Shown: positions 26,011 through 35,749 of the stretch, in pieces
Numbering within the stretch: the first letter of the stretch is position 1
Layout of the letters: each line of letters starts with the position of its first letter
Source of the DNA: CAZEBW01 sp964510205
GTDB lineage: Bacteria > Chloroflexota > Anaerolineae > VGOG01
Assembly (NCBI GenBank): GCA_964510205.1
Contig: CAZEBW010000014.1
Coordinates: 1 to 62,242, forward strand
Length of the DNA: 62,242 nucleotides
Direction: 5' to 3'
The notes under the pieces: model-generated
The model's database searches: none
Seen by the model: the letters and a program-made list of their open reading frames with translations, nothing else
What the model was told of the DNA's origin: nothing
Position numbers and translations under genes: made by a program

Positions 26011-26883
26011 TTAACGTGGGCTCTTGCCGGTCACCGTGGGATTCTGCGGATAGGCGCACCACTCGGTAAAGGACCCCTCGTAGATCTTGACCTTGGGAAA
26101 GCCCAGGTACCACTTGAAGAGGAGGAACTCATTGGTCGCCTCCCGGCCGGTGCCACAGGAGCAGATAACGGTCTTGTCCGGAGTGATGTCGTGCTCATCC
26201 AGGACGGCCTGAATCTCGTCGTCCGGCTTGAGCAAGCGACTGTTATCAGGATCCATGAAGCTCTTCCAGGGCACGTTGATCGCGCCGGGGATGTGTCCGG
26301 CTTTCATCCACGGACCCTGTCCCTGGTACACCTCCGGCGGGCGGGCATCCAACAGCATCACGTCCTCCCGATCCTTCATCTCCTTGAACGCCTCGCGTCC
26401 GAGGAAGTAGTCGGAGCGGACCTGCGCGGTGAAGTCGGATTCCTCCACCTTGGCGTATTCCTGCGCCAGCGGCCTGTCCTCCGCCTTCCACTTTTCGATG
26501 CCCCCGTCGAGAACGTACACCTGGTTGTGGCCGAAGCGGGCCAGCGTATAGGCCATCATGGTCTGCTCCAGGCCGTTGCCCCAGCCTTTGAATGGTCCGA
26601 CACCTGTGTATACCACGACGGGGACGTCGGCTTTAAGGCCCATGCGGCGCAGCAGGGCCTGGGCCACCTCCTCCGGCACGTACTGAGCGGGCACGCCCTT
26701 CAAAGGCACGCGCAGCAGCCCCTCGTTCATATAGGCGGCGCCGGGAATGTGTTCCTGGATGTAGTCGTGGACGTCGGGCTGGACGTCCAGGATCATCAGA
26801 TCCTTCTCGCCCAGATGTTCCTCCAACCATTCGGTGGAGACCCATTTGACGATTCCTTCACCGTACGGATATTTCTTGTTCAC
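26011..26883 (-). CDS. Thiosulfate/3-mercaptopyruvate sulfurtransferase (rhodanese)
   Basis: Tandem-rhodanese sulfurtransferase of 290 residues. The active-site loop VICSCGTGREA carries the persulfide-forming cysteine in the second domain; the first is inactive, as usual (LMILDVQPDVHDYIQEHI). It starts with GTG after AAAAGGAGGTC. Flanked by SoxB-like and MBL-rhodanese genes, pointing to thiosulfate or sulfane-sulfur handling. Confidence 0.92.
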   Translation of the reverse strand: MNKKYPYGEGIVKWVSTEWLEEHLGEKDLMILDVQPDVHDYIQEHIPGAAYMNEGLLRVPLKGVPAQYVPEEVAQALLRRMGLKADVPVVVYTGVGPFKGWGNGLEQTMMAYTLARFGHNQVYVLDGGIEKWKAEDRPLAQEYAKVEESDFTAQVRSDYFLGREAFKEMKDREDVMLLDARPPEVYQGQGPWMKAGHIPGAINVPWKSFMDPDNSRLLKPDDEIQAVLDEHDITPDKTVICSCGTGREATNEFLLFKWYLGFPKVKIYEGSFTEWCAYPQNPTVTGKSPR

Positions 26884-26969
26884 GATAGACCTCCTTTTCT
26901 TATTCTTATTCTTCTTGGTACCTCTTTGAGCATTGTGGAGATAGCTCTCTCCTTTGGTTTGTGGCTTCC

Positions 26970-28424
26970 TCAGACGGCCACAATCGTGCCCCGCAATCCG
27001 GCCCCGACGGGCTCCTCAGCCTTGTCCAGATAGCTTCTCAGTGCTTCGATGGCATGCACGTCCAAAGATTGGCGGTCAGTGCCATACTTAGCTGGCACAC
27101 CCTGGGTGGTCACGAAAGCAACATGGTAAACCTTGTCCGGCTTCAGCAACTCGCCCTGAACGAAGCATCGCTGGATGCGCTGTCCATGAGGATTCTCGAT
27201 CTTGAAATAGAGGTTGATCCCTAGGCATCGCTTGACATAGCCGCCCATCTGCTTGTAAGGATCGCGCGAGAAAGTGCGCTCTAAATTCTCCTCCATCATC
27301 GTCCATAACTCATCGCCCGTCAGATCGCAGATGGAGACAGGGGGATTGACCGCGATGATGTTCCACAGATCGCTCAGGGTGATGGGGCCAGACACGACCG
27401 GGGCGCCGTAGCGCCATCCATTGGAAAAGGCCGCCTGCGCCCCGGTCAGATCAAGCAACCCTTGGAGGAGGAAGTTGTCCATCGTCGCCTCTAGCACGGT
27501 GTAGCGATTGAGCGCGGTAGCGGTATAGCCAACGATCTGCGAGAGCTCATCGCGATATGGTGCCAAGGTCTGCCCTACGAGTTCCTCCACTTTGGAATCG
27601 GGTTCGATCTGCTCTTCGACGGTGATAAGCTGGTGATCGAAATCCACCACGCGGCCATCCTCAATCTGGAGATCAAGCCGACCCAAGAACGAGCCGTGGC
27701 ACCCCGACTGGATGACGATCGTATCATTCACCAGCGCGGGCTCATAGACCCGGTTGTGGGTGTGACCGCTCAACAACACGTCGATGTCGCCCACCTCTTG
27801 AGCCAACTTCAGTTCCTGGGGAAATCCCAGGTGCGAGACGAGCACGACGAGATCTACTTTCTCGACCTGGCGCAGTTTCTGAACGTAGCCGGGCAGTTCC
27901 TCGTTGCCCAGCGTGAAGTATACACCCTCGCTGAACGAGGCCGGCATAACCTTATCCACGATAGTGGCCGCTATGCCGATCACACCCACGCGCAGCCCGC
28001 CGGCCTCCACCACGGTGTATGGGGAGAAGATGAGTTCGCCGGTCTCTTCGTCGTAGCAGTTGATGGCGAGCATCGGATAGTCCAGTTGGTCGGCTAGCTC
28101 TTTGAACCGCTCGGGGCCGTAGGCGAACTCCCAGTGGGCCGTCATGGCGTCGAAGCCCATCGCGTTCAGGATAGGGATCAGCGCCCCTCCCTCAGTTTGC
28201 ACGGCGGCGTAGGTGCCGTGGATGGTGTCGCCACAGTCGAAGGCCAGCACCTGCTCAGGTCTCTCCCGGCGTATCTCGTTAAGCAAAGTGGCGATTCTCC
28301 CATGGCCACCTGCTTTTCGATACTCGCCGTGGTCTCCAGCCCAAAACATCTCTTGATGCAGGTCGAGGTAACCGTGGCTATCGTTCATCTGCAGGATCGT
28401 CAATCCCCTAGTTCCAGACATCAT
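26970..28424 (-). CDS. SoxB-like metallophosphoesterase-fold protein (5'-nucleotidase superfamily)
   Basis: Two-domain protein of the UshA/SoxB superfamily, 484 residues. Metal-binding motifs: LTILQMNDSHGYL, VLAFDCGDTIHG, MTAHWEFAYG, VLLSGHTHNRVY. The GNHEFDYG motif of true 5'-nucleotidases is replaced by AHWEFAYG, which is the SoxB (sulfate thiohydrolase) form. Unlike SoxB there is no signal peptide, so it would be cytoplasmic. With two downstream rhodanese-type genes it is best read as part of a sulfur-oxidation or thiosulfate module; nucleotidase activity remains possible. Confidence 0.82.
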   Translation of the reverse strand: MMSGTRGLTILQMNDSHGYLDLHQEMFWAGDHGEYRKAGGHGRIATLLNEIRRERPEQVLAFDCGDTIHGTYAAVQTEGGALIPILNAMGFDAMTAHWEFAYGPERFKELADQLDYPMLAINCYDEETGELIFSPYTVVEAGGLRVGVIGIAATIVDKVMPASFSEGVYFTLGNEELPGYVQKLRQVEKVDLVVLVSHLGFPQELKLAQEVGDIDVLLSGHTHNRVYEPALVNDTIVIQSGCHGSFLGRLDLQIEDGRVVDFDHQLITVEEQIEPDSKVEELVGQTLAPYRDELSQIVGYTATALNRYTVLEATMDNFLLQGLLDLTGAQAAFSNGWRYGAPVVSGPITLSDLWNIIAVNPPVSICDLTGDELWTMMEENLERTFSRDPYKQMGGYVKRCLGINLYFKIENPHGQRIQRCFVQGELLKPDKVYHVAFVTTQGVPAKYGTDRQSLDVHAIEALRSYLDKAEEPVGAGLRGTIVAV

Positions 28425-28894
28425 AGCCTTGCCTTACCGGGGCTTCGCGAAAAAAATAGGCCGAAGCACCCTTAGTATCGTGCGCCTTGTCGCCGTTTTG
28501 ATCAGACCCTAGTATCCCTTTTCCAGACTTGACAAATTATAGGACGTCTTTCTGGAGAATATGTCGCCCTTCTTTATCTCAAGATCTTCCACCATTTCAT
28601 CGCGCATCAATTGCCAAGCGGGTTTTTCGTAAATCGACATTCTGGTCTTACCTCCTAGGAGTGCCCAACCATGTCTATGAGAATTGTATGCACCTGTGCT
28701 AAATAGTCCCTACTCAATCGGCCACCCGCCGTGGGTTTCGATGACCTCGTCTACGGATGCTGTTTATCCGCCTCCTCCATCAACCGAATCGTCTCCTTGA
28801 GCGTGACGACGATGCGCTTGCTGGTGGGCGATGTCGTCGGCGGTATCAAAGCAGCGCTGCGCTTGAGGCTGGACAGATCGAGGCTGACCCAAGC
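28425..28894. other. Spacer with one small open frame
   Basis: Between the SoxB-like gene and the hsdR remnant. Apart from the 43-codon frame at 28509-28640 nothing is recognised. Confidence 0.5.
28509..28640 (-). CDS. Small 43-residue open frame with strong ribosome site
   Basis: ATG at 28640 is preceded by CTAGGAGGTAAGACCAGA, a strong ribosome site. The peptide starts MSIYEKPAWQLMRDEM and continues EIKKGDIFSRK. It reads like the N-terminus of a longer DNA-related protein that has been cut short, but I do not recognise the family with certainty. It lies between a broken restriction gene and the sulfur operon, so it may be another truncated gene. Confidence 0.45.
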   Translation of the reverse strand: MSIYEKPAWQLMRDEMVEDLEIKKGDIFSRKTSYNLSSLEKGY

Positions 28895-30730
28895 TTACGC
28901 ATTCGCCGCCGAATACGTCTGCTGAAAATTCATGTTCGAAAGCCAGCGCTTGAAAGCCGGATTCTCACTGTACTGCTTGAATAGCTCCGTGAAATCGGCC
29001 ATGAGATCAATCATCACCCGATCCAGCACCCGGTCGTGCTCAATGCGGGCGTTTTGACGGTCGGATTGCTTGATGGCGTTCTGATAGGCTTTGTCGGCGG
29101 CGACTCGGGCCGGAATCTCCTCGGCGATTTCCCGCATGACCTTGTCGGCGTCCTTCCAATCGACGTCGGGGAACATGTCGTTGAATTCCTGGATGATGTG
29201 GCTCAGGTAGTCGATCTCGGCCTCCCCTCGCAAGCTGGGCTCGCCGGTCGGAACGGGACCGATCTCGCCGCCCTCATCCTCAAGGGCGATGTCCAACGTA
29301 GATTTGACCTCCACGCGGTAGCTCTCCATGTCAATGGTCTCCAGAATGCCACGGGAGAGGTCCTCCTCCCTGGGCGCGGGAAGCTTGGGAATCAGAAAGT
29401 TGAGGAAAATGGACAGCTTCTCCCACGAGGCATTGGAATAGGGCAGAATGGAAGCCAAGAAGTTGTAGGTGCGAACAAAGGCCTTGGCCTTACCCTTGAA
29501 CGCGACTTGACCGTCCTCATCGAGGTCTTCCAGGTAGCGGACGACGCACGCATCGAGGATGGGATCCAGTCGCTCGCGGGACTCCCCGCCGATGTAGCGG
29601 GCCGCCAGTCGCTCAACCTGTTCCCAGGCATAGACCTGGTAGCTGTCGAGATCGCCCTTGAGATCGTGGAGCTTGTTGGGATCGGTCTCCTCGCTGAGGA
29701 TGGTGGTGCGGTAATAAGGCTCGAACGCCTGGCGGATGGTATCGGCGTCGTTGAAGAAATCCAGGACGAACGTGCTGTGCTTCTTGGGATGGGCGCGGTT
29801 CAGGCGGGAGAGGGTCTGCACCGCCCGCACGCCGGAGAGGATCTTGTCCACATACATGGTGTGGAGCAGGGGCTCATCGTAGCCGGTCTGGAACTTCTCG
29901 GCGACGACGAGGAAGCGATAGGGGTGCTCGATGAAGCGATCGGCGATGTCTTTGCTGGGAAAGCCATTGAGGGAGGCTTCAGTCACCTTTCTGCCCTTGT
30001 ACTTGCGTTCTCCAGAGAAGGCGACCAGGGCGCGGTATTGGCTCTTGCGCTCTTGCAGGTAGGCAGCGATGGCATGATAGTACTGTAGGGCCTGGGCCAC
30101 GCTGCCGGTGACCACGATGGCGCGCGCCTCCCCGCCGATCAGGCGGCGAGCCAGAACCTTGTCGTGAAAGTGATCAACTATGATCTCCGCTTTCAGGCGA
30201 ACGGCATGGTCGTGGTGCTCGACGTAATGCCAAAGCTTCTTGCGGGCCTTGCGCTTGTCAAACTGGGGATCGTACTCCACGGCCTTCATCAGACGATAGT
30301 AGCTGCGCACCGGCGTGTAGTTATTGAGCACGTCGAGGATGAATCTCTCCTGAATGGCCTGTTTCATGGTGTAGCTGTGGAACGGCCGGTGTTTGACGGC
30401 CTCGTCTTCGGGATAAGCCTGCCTGTGCGTCCCTGCACGCAGACAGGCCTCGCCAAAGATCTCCAGGGTCTTGTTTTTGGGCGTGGCGGTGAAGGCGAAG
30501 TAGCTGGCGTTGGGCAGCATTTTGCGCGCTTCCATGATGCGGTTGATGGCGTCCTCTCCGAGCCATCCGTGTTGAATCCAGATGCCGCTTGCGCCGCGAT
30601 CGTGCCTCCCATCTTCGATCACGGCGCCAGGGGACCACAGGGCGTACGCTCCACTCACCAAGCTGATTACTGCCACGAGCAGGAGGGTCGTGCGCCAACG
30701 TGGCTTGCGCAGTGTGGCGGTGATGCTCAT
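28895..30730 (-). pseudogene. Chimeric remnant: type I restriction HsdR C-terminal part fused to a foreign N-terminus
   Basis: From about residue 50 onward the protein is HsdR: helicase motif III FAFTATPKNKTLEIFG, TGSVAQALQYY, and motifs V-VI EKFQTGYDEPLLHTMYVD and QTLSRLNRAH, followed by the normal C-terminal helical region. The N-terminal PD-(D/E)XK nuclease domain and helicase motifs I-II are gone. Instead the first about 60 residues (MSITATLRKPRWRTTLLLV, a membrane segment, then SGIWIQHGWLG) look like the start of an exported protein. A deletion joined the two in frame. No hsdM or hsdS is nearby, so the restriction function is lost. Confidence 0.82.
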
Positions 30731-31015
30731 TCTTCGCGGGTCTCTTCTTCGGTTTGGGCGTGACTTCTGCCTGTGCCAAGTATGCCAGGTACCTGTTGAG
30801 TGTAGTGTCACCGTCCGTTAACCTCAGCCACCCTCACGAGCCCAAACTTGCCAAAGCGAGGGTTTCCGGCGTTGTGCATGGCAGTGGCCAGCACGAACTG
30901 GATAGCCTCTTGGACTTCGAGGGGGCGAGCAGGGAGGCGAAGGGTTGGAAGTTGAGGGGAAGACCGCTATGTGAAATGTCCCCTCCGCCCTATCGGAGGA
31001 CACGAACTGAGCATT

Positions 31016-33631
31016 TCAGATAAGCTCGTTAAGCGACCCTCCCGAGACGTGAAAAGCGCCGTCACTGGCTATAGAGATGGGGTAGTCAATGGTCCATTGG
31101 ATGGTTCCCCAGCAGGTAAAGAAGTTCTCTTCCCTGGAGTAAGCATCTATCCGCGCCCCGGAGGCTATGCGCGTGCCCCCCGCCTCCCCGGTGAAGGTGA
31201 TCGGTTGGGTCTCTGGGGGATAGCCGTCGGTGACCGATTGCCCTTTCCAGAGGCCATCCATTGGCTTGCCAGTCAGCGTCGGTGTGGCGGTAGGAGGACG
31301 AGTGACTGTCGGTGTAGTAGTCGCTGTCGGGGTTCGTGTCGGTGTGGGGACAGCACCAGGGGTGTGATCCTTCAGCACGAGGGGCAGGTAGACGCGGTAA
31401 GGCGTTGGTGTGGGCGTAGGTGTCGGCGTGGGGGTTAGTGTGGGAGTGGGAGGCAGCACGACCTCCGATACGGTTGCCAATACATCCAGTTTGCCGTACC
31501 CCCATAGGTCGTTGGGTGTGAAGCCGGTGAAGGCATCTGCATGAGCGCCTTGCTGAAAAGCCTGCTTGATCTGAGCGTGTCCCAGGGTGGGGTGCAGTTG
31601 CAGAAGCAGGGCCGCCGCCCCCACCACGTGGGGCGCTGCAGCGCTGGTACCGCCAAACCACCCGTACGCGGCCAAGCCGGCGGCATCCTCATCTTTTGAC
31701 TGAGGACACATGCTCCAACTGCCGGGGGCGGCGATGTCCGTGATGGACATTCCGTCAATTCGGGGACCCCGGCCGCTGTTGGCAGCCAACTCTCCCGCTA
31801 CGACAGACGGTCGCTGAAAACCTCGAGGGTGGAAGTTGGCTACCGTGATGATGCTGTCGGCCGTGGCCGGCCAGGTGGTGGTGCGCATGGGGTCCAGATA
31901 GTCTATGAACGCAACGCCACCGCTCCACGTGGTGACATCATCTTCAATGTACCCATCCACTTCTAGGGATGCGTCGGGGTTGATCGCTGTCAACGTCCAT
32001 TGGCCTGGATCTACTGGGTAGTAGGTGCTTGTCGCTTGGTCCCACTTCAGTAGTGTGACATCGAACTTGGCTGTACCGCGAAGCGAATCTTCCCGTCGTG
32101 ACCACAGCCAATGCCCGTCGGCAGTTTGGATCCACGTACCGTCGCCAGGCAGAGTGACTGTGTTACCGCTCCCTCCTGTGGGCGTGGCCACCTGAAAGGT
32201 CAGGTGTGTCACAGGTTGGCGCCAGAGCATCGTTGACCACACCCGTTCGATGCCCTTGCCCGAGGGCACATTGAACCGAATCGGCGTGCCGCTAGGGGAA
32301 GTCGGCACCGTAGTGTGAAAATGACGCTCTCCTGTCACGCCCAGGTTCCCTGCTGCCGCAACCTGGACGATGCCGCTCGCCGCAAGGGTATCTATCATCG
32401 CTTCCAGATTCGATGAGCCGTCCAGGAACTCGAAAGTCCAGCCGCCAAACTCATAGTTCATGACCTGGGCACCATTGGCCTGCGCCCACGGCACGTACAC
32501 TGTGTAATCATTGTCGTACCTGTCGGCCACCAGCAGATCGGCGCCAGGGGCAACCCCTGTGAATCGCATTCTGCCCACAGCCCCTCCCCCCAGGACGCCG
32601 GCTACCCCTGTGCCATGACCATTGGGGTCTGGGTCAGTCAATATCAAATCGGTGCCGCGTACTCGCTCCACTCCATCGTCGTTGAGGGTCTTGTGGACCG
32701 TGCTAGTTCCCAGGGCCAGCAGTTCCTCTCCCACGTCCAACTGATCATCCCCATCGGAGTCATCGGCGATGAAGAGACGCTCGCCGTACGTCGGATCGTT
32801 CTCGCTGAAGTCAGGGGGACCGAAGTCCCGCACGCCATTGCCGTTGGTGTCATTGTAAAGCCATTCCAGGTCAGCATCATAGACGCCATCGCCCCAAACG
32901 CCTGCCGATGTACCCTCCCAAGTGGCATCCAGTAGCCTCAGCAATTCACCAGCATCGCAAGCTGAGTTAGAGTTAAGGTCCACGCAATCGGTGCCGGGAT
33001 CGAAGATGCCATTCGCGTTGCGGTCAATCCAAGCATATCGCCCTCCGTCGGGCTGAAAGAAGGCCGGGTGAAAGATATCAATGCCGGTGTCGAAGTTGGC
33101 GACGGTAACCCCCCGGCCGGTGACCGGCCAACCTTGGCTGTCGGTCATCTGCCAGACGTCGTGGGCGTTGATCAGCGGAATGGAGACCTCCAGAGGAGGC
33201 TGCACTCCTGGTGTCCAGACCGACTCGATGCGCAGGATATCGGGTCGCTTTGCCAAGACGTCCACGCTGTTAGCGGGCACTTCTGTCCCATAGACAGTGC
33301 CCACGTGAGCCACCTTCCCATTGAGGCGTACGAACACCACCCCCATCGCCTCCAAGGCTCCGATTTCCGTCTCGTCTAGCTCGTGATCGAAACGCAGGCT
33401 CACCTTGATCTTCTGAGTCTCCTCCATCCTGGTGAGGATCTCCGCTTCCTCACTCCCGGCCGGCCCTCTCATCTCCTGCAGCTGCATGGAGAGAAGGAAA
33501 GCCAAGGGCGAGCTTATCTTAGTAGGCTTGGACGAGTATTCCTGAGCGCGTCCAAGCTCGCTAGAGGAGATGAACACAACCAGTAGCAAGACACAGACAA
33601 CCCCGAGGGGAATGCTGGGCCTTTTCATCAC
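31016..33631 (-). CDS. Secreted subtilisin-like serine protease (S8) with Thr/Pro linkers
   Basis: Exported protease of 871 residues with a signal peptide (residues 1-29, PLGVVCVLLLVVFISSS). A propeptide-like region is followed by the S8 triad: Asp in VANFDTGIDIFHP, His in DPNGHGTGVAG, Ser in GGTSAAAPHVVGAAAL. Between Asp and His several Ca-binding DxNxDG-type repeats are inserted (DRNANGIFDPGTD, DTNGNGVRD, DSDGDDQLD). After the catalytic domain come TPTPTP linkers, the YLPLVLK motif typical of Chloroflexota exported proteins, and a C-terminal domain of about 90 residues of unknown function. Its leader is long (see promoter at 34024). Confidence 0.93.
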   Translation of the reverse strand: MMKRPSIPLGVVCVLLLVVFISSSELGRAQEYSSKPTKISSPLAFLLSMQLQEMRGPAGSEEAEILTRMEETQKIKVSLRFDHELDETEIGALEAMGVVFVRLNGKVAHVGTVYGTEVPANSVDVLAKRPDILRIESVWTPGVQPPLEVSIPLINAHDVWQMTDSQGWPVTGRGVTVANFDTGIDIFHPAFFQPDGGRYAWIDRNANGIFDPGTDCVDLNSNSACDAGELLRLLDATWEGTSAGVWGDGVYDADLEWLYNDTNGNGVRDFGPPDFSENDPTYGERLFIADDSDGDDQLDVGEELLALGTSTVHKTLNDDGVERVRGTDLILTDPDPNGHGTGVAGVLGGGAVGRMRFTGVAPGADLLVADRYDNDYTVYVPWAQANGAQVMNYEFGGWTFEFLDGSSNLEAMIDTLAASGIVQVAAAGNLGVTGERHFHTTVPTSPSGTPIRFNVPSGKGIERVWSTMLWRQPVTHLTFQVATPTGGSGNTVTLPGDGTWIQTADGHWLWSRREDSLRGTAKFDVTLLKWDQATSTYYPVDPGQWTLTAINPDASLEVDGYIEDDVTTWSGGVAFIDYLDPMRTTTWPATADSIITVANFHPRGFQRPSVVAGELAANSGRGPRIDGMSITDIAAPGSWSMCPQSKDEDAAGLAAYGWFGGTSAAAPHVVGAAALLLQLHPTLGHAQIKQAFQQGAHADAFTGFTPNDLWGYGKLDVLATVSEVVLPPTPTLTPTPTPTPTPTPYRVYLPLVLKDHTPGAVPTPTRTPTATTTPTVTRPPTATPTLTGKPMDGLWKGQSVTDGYPPETQPITFTGEAGGTRIASGARIDAYSREENFFTCWGTIQWTIDYPISIASDGAFHVSGGSLNELI

Positions 33632-34187
33632 TGCCTCCTAATCTGTGCGCCTGGTGCTACTGGGCGCACTTCCTCCGAATTCGAGGAGCGCCAGCTTCCA
33701 CTGGGCTTCGCTCAAGGCACGATCTAACGATTCTCTCGGGAGTGGTGATGACTCCCCATTCTTATGGCAACTGGCCGAGCAACAGGTTGAAAACCCTTTG
33801 ACGACACGGACTAGCTATCTCTTCTGTCATCTTACTTGCTTATCTGGCCTGACTAGCTCGATCTTCCAAAGCCATGATCTCAGAGCAAAACAAGCCGCCT
33901 CCACTTGCCCAGGAAGCGGCTTTGCGCTATAATTGGTCTTAGCCTATCTCCTGGGCGTTCAGGAGCAGGTGTGGGGATTACCGAGCCGTCACTCTGTAAT
34001 CCCTTTTTGTTTGGATTGAGTATAGTATATCATGATTCGCCTCGTTTAGCAACAGCCCCAAAGCCACCATGTGGTTGACGCAGGTGGCTTCTCGTGAATT
34101 TGCGCAACTTTGATAATCAGCGTACAATAATCTTGCTACAGAGTTTACCCCAGCACGATACGTTCGGAGAAGACAATAGGTTGTGCA
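33632..34187. other. Long spacer holding the protease leader
   Basis: No gene. On the minus strand it contains a promoter at 34024-34052 and a structured leader with three hairpins, including GGATTAC / GTAATCC and AAGCCGC / GCGGCTT. No named riboswitch is recognised. Confidence 0.5.
34024..34052 (-). promoter_or_regulatory. Promoter of the subtilisin-like protease gene
   Basis: Minus strand TTGCTA (34047-34052), 17-bp spacer, TATACT (34024-34029), leaving a leader of about 390 nt. Confidence 0.55.
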
Positions 34188-34215
34188 TTGTGTCTATTAC
34201 GTCTTGTGGTAAACT
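34188..34215 (+). promoter_or_regulatory. Promoter of trmD
   Basis: TTGTGT (34188-34193), 16-bp spacer ending TGG, TAAACT (34210-34215). Confidence 0.5.
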
Positions 34216-34227
34216 TGACACAGCCCA

Positions 34228-34290
34228 TGTTCTGTTTCCCAGTCTACCAATCTACCAGCTTCCCAATTTACCAACGTACCAACTTCGGAG
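34228..34290. repeat. Degenerate word-repeat tract (CTACCAATCTACCA type)
   Basis: Repeated variants of CAGTCTACCAATCTACCAG and CCAATTTACC make up most of the trmD leader. Confidence 0.65.
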
Positions 34291-34298
34291 GTCGCACC

Positions 34299-35090
34299 AT
34301 GCACTTCGACATTCTCACCCTTTTTCCCGACATCTTTGAAGGGGTTTTCAACGAGAGCATCGTGAAGCGAGCCAGGGAAGCGGGCCTGGTCTCGATAGCT
34401 ACCCACAACATCCGCGATTATGCCACCGACAAACACCGCATGACCGACGATGCCCCTTACGGCGGCGGAGGGGGCATGATCATGAAGCCCGAGCCCATCT
34501 TCCGCGCCGTGGAAGCGATTCTCGACTTGGAGGAAGGACAGAAGCCGCAAGCGCCGGTGATCCTGCTCAGCCCACAGGGCCGCACCTTCACCCAAGCAGT
34601 GGCCAGAGAACTCTCCAAGCATCCTCGCCTGGTCCTCATCTGTGGACGCTACGAGGGCGTGGACGAGCGAGTGCGCCAGTTTCTGGTCACGGACGAGATC
34701 TCCATCGGCGACTACGTTTTGACCGGCGGGGAGATCCCAGCCCTGGTCATCGTGGACGCGGTGACGCGCCTGGTGCCGGGCGTGTTGGGCGATCCCGGCG
34801 CCACGTTCGAGGATTCCCACGCCGAGGGCTTGCTGGAGTACCCTCACTACACCCGGCCCCAAACCTTTCGGGGACATTCCGTGCCCGAAGCGCTCCTCTC
34901 CGGCAACCACGCCGAGATCGTGCGCTGGCGGCGTCAACAGGCCCTGCGCCGCACCTTCGAGCGTCGCCCCGATCTCCTGGCTGCAGCCCGCTTATCGCCA
35001 GCCGACCGAGACTTCCTGCAGCGCCTGTCGGAAGGAGAGCAGCCAAGACTCCCCCGAAAAAAGCGGCGTGGAGACCCTAAAGGTTTTTGA
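34299..35090 (+). CDS. trmD: tRNA (guanine-N1)-methyltransferase
   Basis: Methylates G37 in tRNAs to prevent frameshifting. The 263-residue SPOUT protein has FDILTLFPDIF at the start, the PYGGGGGMIMKPEPIF loop, and the knot region VLICGRYEGVDERV and SIGDYVLTGGE. The ATG at 34299 (GGAGGTCGCACC before it) is chosen over an upstream in-frame start inside the word-repeat tract. trmD-rplS order is conserved among bacteria. Confidence 0.96.
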   Translation: MHFDILTLFPDIFEGVFNESIVKRAREAGLVSIATHNIRDYATDKHRMTDDAPYGGGGGMIMKPEPIFRAVEAILDLEEGQKPQAPVILLSPQGRTFTQAVARELSKHPRLVLICGRYEGVDERVRQFLVTDEISIGDYVLTGGEIPALVIVDAVTRLVPGVLGDPGATFEDSHAEGLLEYPHYTRPQTFRGHSVPEALLSGNHAEIVRWRRQQALRRTFERRPDLLAAARLSPADRDFLQRLSEGEQPRLPRKKRRGDPKGF

Positions 35091-35102
35091 ATCAGCCAAG
35101 AT

Positions 35103-35131
35103 TTGCCAAGAAGCGTGATTCATGTTATAAT
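35103..35131 (+). promoter_or_regulatory. Promoter of rplS
   Basis: TTGCCA (35103-35108), 17-bp spacer, perfect TATAAT (35126-35131). Confidence 0.75.
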
Positions 35132-35182
35132 TCCCCCCTGTGGTTGACGTGCGAACGAAACTAGCTCTCAATTTAGCAAGGA

Positions 35183-35545
35183 ATGGTGAAAACAGTGATA
35201 GACCTTGTACGCTCCGTTGAACAGCAATTCAAACCCAATCCCAATGTCCCTCAGATCAAGGTAGGCGACACCGTGCGCGTGCATTTCCGCATCGTCGAAG
35301 GCGACCGGGAACGAACCCAGGTCTTCCAAGGGACAGTGATGCGTTTCCGCAAGGGAGGCGTCAACGCCAGCTTCACCGTGCGGCGCATCGCCTCTCATGG
35401 TATTGGAGTGGAAAGAACCTTTTTGCTGAGTTCTCCTCGGCTGGAGAAAGTCGAAGTCCTGCGCCACGCTCACGTGCGAAAGGCCCAACTCTACTACCTC
35501 CGCGACCGCAAGGGCAAGGCGGCCCGCCTCAAGGAGAAGCGCTAG
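35183..35545 (+). CDS. rplS: 50S ribosomal protein L19 (bL19)
   Basis: Ribosomal protein at the subunit interface. The 120-residue protein shows IKVGDTVRVHFRIVEGDRER, QVFQGTVMRFRKGG, FTVRRIASHGIGVERTF and the basic AQLYYLRDRKGKAAR tail. Own promoter seen just upstream. Confidence 0.97.
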   Translation: MVKTVIDLVRSVEQQFKPNPNVPQIKVGDTVRVHFRIVEGDRERTQVFQGTVMRFRKGGVNASFTVRRIASHGIGVERTFLLSSPRLEKVEVLRHAHVRKAQLYYLRDRKGKAARLKEKR

Positions 35546-35600
35546 AGTAAGGGGCAGAAATCAGAAATCGGGGCGTGGGCGCCAGTCTACGTCCCGATTT

Positions 35601-35707
35601 TTTTGAATTGGGTGTGGCTAAAACTTGTAGTAGTGACGACTTTAGTCGTTCCAAGCGACTGAAGTCGCTACTACCTTCCACAGATTTTGGCCACACTCTT
35701 TTGAATT
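35601..35707 (+). mobile_element. 89-bp MITE, copy 2, with 9-bp target duplication
   Basis: Element 35610-35698, same orientation as copy 1 and only a few mismatches from it. Flanked by TTTTGAATT (35601-35609) and TTTTGAATT (35699-35707). It lies between rplS and rnhB. Confidence 0.92.
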
Positions 35708-35749
35708 GGCAAGGCAACTGAGCTTGTCCAAAGTCCAGCGGATGAAGAT

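Noticed and set aside
30731..31015. Possible gene fragment before the hsdR chimera (peptide with AMHNAGNPRFGKFG)
   Set aside because: A short stretch looks protein-like on the minus strand, but it has stops and no clear family or start, so it is left as unassigned spacer.
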